Source of the DNA: Nereocystis luetkeana
Taxonomy: Eukaryota > Sar > Phaeophyceae > Laminariales > Laminariaceae
Direction: 5' to 3'
Assembly: GCA_031213475.1 (NCBI GenBank)
Contig: JARUPZ010000019.1
Span: 7,304,870 to 7,368,869 of the forward strand
DNA length: 64,000 bases
The translations under genes were made by a program, and so were the position numbers. The notes under the pieces were generated by a model. The model did no database searches, was not told the origin of the DNA, and saw only the letters and a program-made list of their open reading frames with translations. Of the stretch, positions 10,071 to 19,100 are shown piece by piece. Each line of letters begins with the position of its first letter. The first letter of the stretch is position 1.

Positions 10071-11937
10071 ATACAACAACACCAGGAGAAGTTTACCGGA
10101 ATCAACTTACAGTATAGGCAGGAGACATATTAAGAAACAAGAAACCTGGCCCAGGCTGAGTTGCTTTCTCGAGAAAGGGGGCGCGTTGTCCACTAATCCC
10201 AGTAAAAAGACTCCCGAATTTCCTATTTTCATATCAATCTCAGCCTTCCCTTCTTAGTGTTCGTTTCCTTATTGCGTACCAGGTACATACACCTGGTACT
10301 GAAGACTTCAACCAAGTAATTTGATGGTGTTATACCCATGGCCTGATACTGTTATACTCGCATACCAGGGTATAGTGCTGTTCGTTGCCGTGTCCCCTAT
10401 CGCCCTGGGGGGCGTTCGACCTTTTATCGTCTTATCGTATCGTTATCGTTTATCGAATTATCGAAACTGTTATCGAAATACCGAACTTTTTTCGGTTCGA
10501 CATTTTTTTTTAATCGATATGCCTCGACCCGGCGGCAGTGAGCCACCCTCGGCTCCTGTGCTCTCTGGACTTGAGCTCTAAATTGCGTCAGGGACCATGA
10601 TACAACGTGACGTGAGGAAATGAGGGGGTGAGATAAACTCGTACGAACGGCCGAGTGAAGCAACTTCCAACAAGGGCTGAAAGGTACGAGCACGAGGATA
10701 CGTATAATATCAGGTACGACGAGCTCGGGGTCCAATAAATGCAACTTGAAGCGCAAAAGGGAGGAGGACGGGGGGAAAGGAAAATCTACAGCAGCAGTCG
10801 GTAGGTGGTCGGTCGTAAACCAACCTGTGCTGCGGTGCGCCAGCCCAGTTTGGGCCCCACGAAAACTCGTGGGCACAGCTGTATTCGGACGGCGTATACC
10901 AAGTAGGTATCCTTTCTTATTTTTTATTTTATTTTTGGGACATGTATCTTATCGTCTTCGAGTCTTTTCTTCGGCCTTCCTAAAAGAAAACGCACGGGCA
11001 AACGAAGTACAGCAGCAGCAGCCGATTGGAAGCCGGGGACAAACTCATTTGTGCTACGGTTCGCCTGCCTAAAGCATTTCGAGAGGTGCTCTACGATCGT
11101 GTGAGAGAAGCTTCGAGTGGGGGGAGGATAATACTGGGGAAACACAACAACACGAAAAACGATGCACCGGAAGTCGTCGTGTATCTACTGAGGTACCAGA
11201 CCTATTTTCTAGCCCTCTGTGTTGGGGCTGGACGAGCCTCCTTCTTCTTCTATATATATATTATTCTATCTTCCAACGGTTTCCTCCATTACTACGAGTA
11301 TCGTCCATCATCCATCAGGAAGGTTTGCGCTGGTCGTACGCATAGACTGCTGTGCTTCGAGTGGGGTCTGGAACTGCAGCGGAGCTTGACTAGAGGGTGG
11401 TGGGAGAGGTGAGGGGCTACAGGAACGCCGATAAAAATAAATAAATACATATATAAACAAATAAAATTAATTAAAATATACCAGGTACCTGGTACCGGGT
11501 ATAAAATAAAATAAAACGGAGCAGGCGGACCAAGCACGGTCGGCAGTGCTTGTCGCAAGGCCGAAATTTAAACGCAGTGCAGTTCTCTTCCTACGGGCTA
11601 GGCACGGGTTTTGAGGTTCGGCAGAGAAGGGAGGGTGAAGCAGGGTCGGGAAGGAGCTGGGGGGAAAATGAACGTGGGGAAGGAGATTTGAGAGAGGCTA
11701 TCGTCTTGCTGGGAGTAGGGGAGCGTCCTGCAGCAGCAATCTACATACCCGCATCACTGAGAGAGGAAACTCGGTGGGTCGAACCTGAAAGGCAAGAAGG
11801 GGTTAATAAAAGAGAACCCTAGGAGAAGGACACATTGCAAGGGGAGGAAAAGGAAGTTGAAGCTGCACTCGTCGCCGTCACGGAGTTAAGGGCGCCTCAC
11901 GCTCACCAAAAGAGGGACGGTTCAGGGTTGCGAAAGT
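10071..11937. other. Region upstream of the large retrotransposon; CGATAA-type repeat and a 31-bp retroelement match
   Basis: A CGATAA-type simple repeat (inverted) lies near 10425-10505. Next to it, 10518-10548 matches 31 bp of the large retroelement near 19828, then diverges. TACCAGGTA-type motifs are at 10277, 11479 and 11486. Purine-rich DNA at 11580-11830 could be the retroelement's 5' leader, but I cannot place the element's 5' end. No independent gene was recognised. Confidence 0.4.
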
Positions 11938-13125
11938 GTGGGCACCCTCGCGTCCGTGAGGGTGCCTGTCATGTCGGGAGGTGACGACTTCTCCGTAGAA
12001 ACCGCGGCACAAACCACAAGCACAACAACATCCCTATCGTTTTGTCCACTGCCAGCCGGGCGAGGGCGGGGGAGGACTCTCCCGGCTTGGATGCAGCCAA
12101 GGATCCTTGACACAACCCCCGTGCCAGGAGGGTTGCAGCAACAAGCAGCAACCGGGGGGGGGCCGGAAACCGATTGTTTCGGGCAGCGGGAAACAGGCGT
12201 ATCGGCTAGTGCAGTACCTGTGATATCGGCACAACCCGCATGTGTACCAACAGCCCTGTCCTTTTGTCCACTGCCAGCCGGACGAGGGCGGAGCAGGACT
12301 CTCCCGGCTTGGATGCAGCCAAGGATCCTTGACACAACCCCCGTGCCAGGAGGGTTGCAGCAACAAGCAACGACCGGGGCGGGGCCGGAAACCGATTGTT
12401 CCGGGCAGCGGGAAACAGGCGTATCGGCTAGTGCAGTACCTGTGATATCGGCACAAACCGCAAGTGTAACAACAGCCCTGTCCTTTTGTCCACTGCCAGC
12501 CGGACGAGGGCGGAGCAGGACTCTCCCGGCTCGGATGCAGCCAAGGATCCTTGACACAACCCCCGTGCCAGGAGGGTTGCAGCAACAAGAATCAACAAGG
12601 GCGGGGTCGGAAACCGAGTGTTCCGGGCAGCGGGAGACAGACGGATCGACTAGTGCAGTGCCCGCGATGGCGGCACAACCCGCAAGTGCAACAACATATC
12701 TATCTTTTTGTCCGCTACCAGCCGGACGAGGGCGAGGCAGGACTCTCCCAGCTTGGATGCAGCCGAGGATCCCTGGCGCTACCCCCATGCCGAGAAGGTT
12801 GCAGCAGCAAATTGCAACTGGGGTGGGGCCGGAAACCGACTGTTTCGGGCAGCGAGAGACAGGCGTGTCGACTAGTGCAGTACCTGCGATGGCGCCACTG
12901 TCGGTAGGGGGCGAACAAGCGAGTGAGGTGCAGCAAGAGGGGGGTCAGGCACTCGCACCGGACGGGAGGTGCCTAGTAGAAGTTACGCCACCGGTAGAGC
13001 GTGCGAGGCGTACGAGCCCCCAGACGGGAGGTCCAGCCCTCGCGACAGGAGGATTGCAACAGCAGGGATTGAATGGGGTGCAGCAAGGTGGGGGTCTGCG
13101 TCGGCGACAGCCACGATGCGCTTAG
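11938..13125 (+). CDS. Retroelement ORF1, four 74-aa repeats
   Basis: 395 residues, rich in Pro, Gly, Gln and Thr, without a recognised fold. Most of it is four in-frame repeats of exactly 222 bp (74 aa), each with an LSFCPLPAGRGR-like start, a WMQPRI-like centre, a GGLQQQ block and an ETDCFGQRETG-like end. The first ATG of the open frame is taken as start. It overlaps the following large frame by 157 bp in the -1 frame. Its tail (TPPVERARR, GGLQQQ) resembles a segment about 60 residues into the next frame, so both may belong to one ancestral repeat-rich protein split by a frameshift, or be joined by -1 frameshifting. Function unknown; an RNA-binding gag-like role is only a guess. Confidence 0.55.
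   Translation: MGTLASVRVPVMSGGDDFSVETAAQTTSTTTSLSFCPLPAGRGRGRTLPAWMQPRILDTTPVPGGLQQQAATGGGPETDCFGQRETGVSASAVPVISAQPACVPTALSFCPLPAGRGRSRTLPAWMQPRILDTTPVPGGLQQQATTGAGPETDCSGQRETGVSASAVPVISAQTASVTTALSFCPLPAGRGRSRTLPARMQPRILDTTPVPGGLQQQESTRAGSETECSGQRETDGSTSAVPAMAAQPASATTYLSFCPLPAGRGRGRTLPAWMQPRIPGATPMPRRLQQQIATGVGPETDCFGQRETGVSTSAVPAMAPLSVGGEQASEVQQEGGQALAPDGRCLVEVTPPVERARRTSPQTGGPALATGGLQQQGLNGVQQGGGLRRRQPRCA
12041..12880. repeat. Four tandem 222-bp coding repeats
   Basis: The TTTGTCC block recurs at 12041, 12263, 12485 and 12707, exactly 222 bp apart. The units are close to identical at DNA level, the last being most diverged. Because 222 is a multiple of three, ORF1 stays in frame. Both strands remain open across the array. 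Confidence 0.95.
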
Positions 13126-16100
13126 CAATGACCCCGCCGCAGGTGGAACGCGGACGGAGGATGAATACCCCGGCATGGACGAGTGCGGGGAGGAGACCAG
13201 CCCCTACATTGGGAGGCGTTCAACAGCAGGCGTCCCCAAGGCCAGTGCCGAGGAGGGGTAGGACCGAACCACTTTTGCCATCTGTCGTTCAGGCCCGGCG
13301 GGATAGGGCATCATCAGGCGATCGACCTTCCCCGCGTCCACAGACGCGTTCGACGCACCGTTCGCCATCGCCTTCGGGAAGAAGCATCAGCACCACTCAG
13401 CCCCCACCTCAGCCTGGACTCTTAGGACGCCGGCAACGATCTACTTCTCCGTCAGGGAGGTCGACACGTACGCGTCAACGACCTCCGGTTACCTTTGCCG
13501 ACGATACTCAATGCGGAACGGCGTTGACGCATCGAGAGGGGGCGCAAGACGCTCGAGCCAATCGTTCACGGTCGATGCCCACGATGGGTAGAAACGTCCC
13601 CCCTTCACCCCACATCATCGGGATCCGGCGGGGTAGGACAGCATCAGGGGATCGGCCCTCGCCCCGACCAAGTTCACGGCCGAGGCACCGCCCCCCGTCT
13701 CCTTCTGGGGGGAGTATCACAACCTCTCCACCCCCGATCCTGCCAGGGATCCTGGGGCACCGGCGACGAGCTACCTCCCCTCCAACAGGGGTGTCGGTGC
13801 GCCCGCACCAGCGACTTCGGTTTACCGCTGCCGAGGACACCCGGAGCCAGGAGGCGTTGGTGCCTCTCAGAGCACCAACCGTCCAAGGCCATCGCCGGCA
13901 GCCGTCAGTGACTCTCTCCGAACTAATAGCCAGTGCTAGAGCGTGGAGTACTAGAACAGATAGGAGGGACGGTGGTTCTCGATTGATAGGAGGCTCTCAG
14001 GTCGGAAACAGCCTCTATGGACGTCAAGGGCCGCCGAACACTGCTCAATGCGCAGGGAGGGGAACCACACAACGACAGAGCCCTTCGCCAGTGGACGAGG
14101 AAAGAAGATGCGCCCCTATCTCGCCGCACGGTACACCTCCCACTAGTGGCGGCGCTCAAAATCGGATAAGGCCTTCTAGCCCACTACCGCCGGGTGCGAT
14201 ACCGGGCTCCCGGGACCTGAACACGTGGTTTCGAGACGCTTATCTTGCAGAGGGGAGTTTTGTTCGGAGGGGGCCCACATCTACGAGGGGTCACAACAGG
14301 GCCGGCAGCGCTCAAAGTCGGATAAGGTCTGCTAGCCCACTACCGCCGGGTGCGATACCGGGCTCCCGTGATTTGAACACGAGGTCCCAAGACGCCCGTC
14401 TTACAGCGGGGAGTTTTGTTCGGAGGGGGTCCACAACTACGAGGGGTCATAATAGAGGAGGCGGCGCTCAAAGCCAGATAAGGACTTCTAGCACACTACC
14501 GCCGGGTGTGATACCAGGGACCCGGGATTTGAACCCGAGGTCTCACGACGCTCGCCTTGCAGCGGGGAGTTTTCTCCGGAGAGGGTCCTCAACTACGAGG
14601 GGTCACAATAGGGGAAGGGCAGCCCTCAACGCCGGTGCAACTCCTACGAGGGTAGGGCCTCCTCCCCCGATGACGCTGGGGGCGACACCGGACTCTCAGA
14701 ACCTAAGAGCGGTCTGCCTTCCCCCCCGTCGGAGAGCAAGGAGTGGTCAGCAACGCCAAAGGCCCAGCGATCCAATGGATGTTGAACCCGTTCCGGAGGA
14801 GGCACCTCAAGGGGGAAATGAGACCACTACGGCGAGAGCTAGTTTGGGGGCGAGAGTAGGTGGGTCAACGCCGACAGAGAACAGGAGGGCAAACGGTGGA
14901 CTCGGGAGCTTCGCCCAGCCGGGGATGTTGAGGGGATCCACGCCGGAGAGGCACCGACAGGGGTACTTCTCGCCCCGGGTCGGCAATAGTGCCCACAACA
15001 CGGTGAGACCTTCTCTGCAGATGGCACCGGGTGTTGCATCGAGCTCTCTGGACTCGAGCCCTGGGTCGCAGGACCAACGTCGTGGAGCGAGCAGCTTAAC
15101 CCGGAGGGGGCTTTGGTGTAGGGGCACGCCCGCAAGGAGCCAGCAGGGGTGCCGTACACTTCCCGTCGATAGTGTTGCTCAAAGTGGGGTGAGGTCTTCT
15201 CCCCCACTACCGCCGGGTGCGGAACTGGGCTCCCGGGACCTGAACCCGATGTCTCAAGACGCTCGTGTTGCGGCTGGGAGCCTTGTCCGGAGGGGGAACT
15301 TGGGCGGACTCACATCTTTGAGGAGCCAGTTGGGGTACGGGGCAGCTTTCGTCGACGGTGGAGCTCACACTAGGGTAGGGTTTCCTACTCCGCTACCAAT
15401 GGGGGCGGCACAGGCCTCTCAAGACCCAAGAGCGGTCGCCCCCCCCCCCGTTCAGGAGGAGACATCGCACGAGGACGATGCACCTAGCACGGAGAGAGCT
15501 AGGGTAGAAGTGAGAGGGGGTCTCCATCGCACCAATAGCGGTACCACCGTTGGAAGAGGTCCCAACGGAGCGGCGGCGCAACTCGGACCGTCCACAAGGG
15601 CGGTAACAACAATAGACGAACGGCAGCGGGCCACGACGAGAGTACCTGCAGAGGACCTTATATCCACCAGGACAAGGGCTCGCACCCGGATGGCCGCTAG
15701 GGCCGTCGCACAATCATCGGAGGAGGAGGAAAGACGCCAACCTCCCACCGAGTCGCTTCACGGATCCTCCCGTCAGCAGCCAACGACGACGCAGCTTACG
15801 TCATCGATAGCACTTTTGGAGCCGGCACCGTCGTCGCCGGAACCATCTCCGGATACACCCCGTTCAGCACAGCGGGCGCGAGAAACCACGCAACCACCGA
15901 CGGCAACGGGTGCGGGGACTCCCTTGACGACCCCCCTTCCGCTTGGGGTATCCGCCATGGAAGGTTCGCCGCCGTCGCCACCATCCCCGCCACCACGTCT
16001 ACCGACAACTACCCGTCCCTCGACAGATACACCACTTCTGACGCCGGACATGATCCTTGCGCTCGAATCGTCAATGCAGTCAGCGGCTAGAACGGCGCAG

Positions 16101-19100
16101 TTGGCGCCACCAAGTTCATCACAACCGACGTGCGCATCGGCACAGGGTGGAGGAAGTTCGGAACCCCCGCTGACGTCCGAACCACCGCCATCGTCACCAC
16201 GGCCACCATTGCAGACGTCAGCAGAAAGAGGGCAGCCCCAGCAGGAGACTTCGGAAGACTGCTGCGTGTGCTACGAGGCCTTGGTGGCCCCGATGGTATA
16301 TCTAGGGAACTGTCCTCACCGGCTGCACCTACCGTGCTACGCCGCACTTCGTGTTAGGGCAGGGGCCGACCTGCGCTGCCCGGCGTGTCGGGCGACCGTA
16401 ACAATTGGCGAAGCCGACGGGATGGCGTCCCGTCAGCACAGTGACGAGATTATGACAGAGGCCCTAGCGATCGCGCTGCAGGAGATACCGGCCGAGAGGG
16501 GAAGGGGGGCATCCACAAGGACCACAGGGGGCGAGAGGGGCGAACGATTGATATGTAGCATTTGTCATGGACTGGTTGAGGAGACTGAACGCGTACAGCT
16601 GTCCTGCTCGTGCGACGTGCATCGCCGCTGCGCTTTAGGCTTTTGCGAGGACGCAATCCCTCGAGCCAGATTCATCGGCGAGGCACGCCAAGTCACGTGC
16701 CCGAACCCCGCCCTACACGAAGTTCAACAAGAGGTGGACCTCCGCCCCCTCCTGCAACAGATTCGTACTATTGGCAGGTCGGCGGACACGCAGGACGAAC
16801 GCGATTTAGTCAACAGGATCACCGTTGCCGAGAACCGCCTTCGGAGCAGGACCCACATTGTGCCGGAAAGGGTGGACTTGACACTGAACGCTACAGCGCG
16901 AGACGAGGAGAACCTCTCTTGGGACTGGCGTAGCACGATTCCACAACCGTATGCGCTATGTGGGGTCTGCGACAGGACTATGGAAGACGAGAGGTTTTCT
17001 TTCTCCGGTTGGCTCGTCCACAGGAGATGTGCCGTTGAAAGCGTAGAGGGAGCAGACATTAGGGGAGACGACCGGTTTGGGGTAGCCATTCGGGAAATAA
17101 CAGGACCGTCGCGTCGGAGAACGTTCCTCCTCACGGAAATTCTGCCGAGGATCCATCTGAGGTACGACCGCGCTTCCGATCGGGGAGCCTATCAACAGCG
17201 TCAGTTGGAAATCCTATGGCGATCGGTGATCTCGGGTGTGGAGGAGGCCACAAGCCAGGACGAAGGCCGCCAGCAAGTACAAGGAGGGAGGGGAGATGAC
17301 GCCGAAACATCGTGCACCTATTGCGGCCAGGTTTTAGATGACTCTGCTGGAGAGTCGGGGGGCAGCCACGTGCGAGTACCTATCCCGTGCGCCCACGGAG
17401 GGTTTGTGCATGCACGCTGCATGCTGGACCGGGCAGATCGCATCGCGAGAGGGCATGCCGACCCGAGGTCCTGCGTAGTGTGCCAGTCGTCGTGGCCGGA
17501 GGGGGGCAGGCCACCCCACCCGGCGGAACTTGCCAGAGGGCTGCCCATGTCCGAGCAGGGGGGGAGGTGGGCGGCGGTGGGTAGTGCCCTGCAGTTCGCC
17601 GCCCTACTTGAGCGGAGTGACCTCGGCGCGGAGTCAGCCAGTTACGTGACGACCGGGGTTCACAACACGTTCGAGCACATGGTGAGTGCCCTGGGGAGAA
17701 GCCCAACCTCTTCGTTCGTGTTGTGCTCCCTTTTCAGCGATGCGCTGGATCTACCGCAACAGGCCTACCTCGATTTCCCCCGAACGAGGGAATGGGAAGC
17801 GGCGGCCGCCCACTATCGTACGCTGTTCGCCGCGTACGGCATCCGACCCCAGAACGTACTACTCCGACTCCCAAACCGGAGACTCTACATTGGACATCAT
17901 GTCCAAGAGTATCTGGCGGGCCTTGACGCCGAATGGGAAGAACGACTGACGAGGTGGACCCTCGGTGTCCAAAGGGCGCTGGAGGCAAGTGACGCGCTGC
18001 CTCCTTTTCCGACGGCGGTGGCGGCCCCACCGGAGCGGACGGACTCGGCGCAGGGGGACGACCGGTTAGCAAGGGGGCAGCATGGACAGAGAGGTGCCGC
18101 TCCAGGTTCGCCAGAGAGCCGAGAGATCACAAGGGACACCGCGCTAGTAGGCCTATGTATCTATTGCGGTGAGGACATAGAAAACTCAGATAGGAATCCA
18201 GAGGTCGACCATCTGAGGACAACCATCACTTGTGACCATGACAACGGACAGTTGGTACACGCCGGCTGCGTGCTGGATCGTGCGGAACGCCTCGCATGTG
18301 GGCACACAGACCCGCGGCCATGCGTCGAGTGTGGCTCTGAATGGCCCGTAAGAACCCGACATCCCCATCCGGCAGAATTAACCGAGGACCTTCCCAGACC
18401 ACGGCCGGGGGGAAGGTGGTCGGCAGTAGGAGGTGCCCTGCAGTTCGCCGAACTTCTTGAGGAGGAGGGCACCCAGCTGGTACCGGCCAGTTATGTGACG
18501 ACTGGTCATCACCACACGTTCGAGCACATGGTGAGAACCCATGGAAGGAGCCCAACCTCTTCGTTCCTGCTGTGCTCCCTGTTCAGCGATGCCCTGGGCC
18601 TGCCTCGAGCGGCTTACCTCGACTTCCCCCGCACGAGGGAATGGCAAGCGGCCGCCGCCGACTACCGTGAGCGTTTTGCCGCGCACGCCATCCGACCGAG
18701 GGATATCATGCTCCGACTCCCAAATCGGAGGATCTACATCGCACCACAAGCCCAAGAGTTTCTGGCAGGCCTCCATGCCGAATGGGAGGAACGCCTGACT
18801 AGGTGGACCCTCGGGGTCCAAAATGCATTGGAGGCAGGTGACGTGGTGCCTCCTTTTCCGACGGCAGTGGCGGACACGCCAGGAGGGGCAGGTCAGGCGC
18901 TGGAGAGCGGGCCGTTAATAGGGGGGCAGAACGATCAGGGCGGCACTGCTGGAAATGCCACAGAGAACCGTCAGACCACGGGGAACAGGGACGATACGTC
19001 AGCGGGACAAGTGGGGACCCCCCGGACAACATCCAGCACAGCCCTGGCCAGGTGCACCCTCGGGGTACTAAACGTGCGGGAAGGAGGTGATGCGCTAACT

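Noticed and set aside
11922..12788. 288-codon open frame on the minus strand opposite ORF1
   Set aside because: It exists because the 222-bp unit is a multiple of three and GC-rich; it shows no family resemblance, while the plus frame leads into the RT frame.
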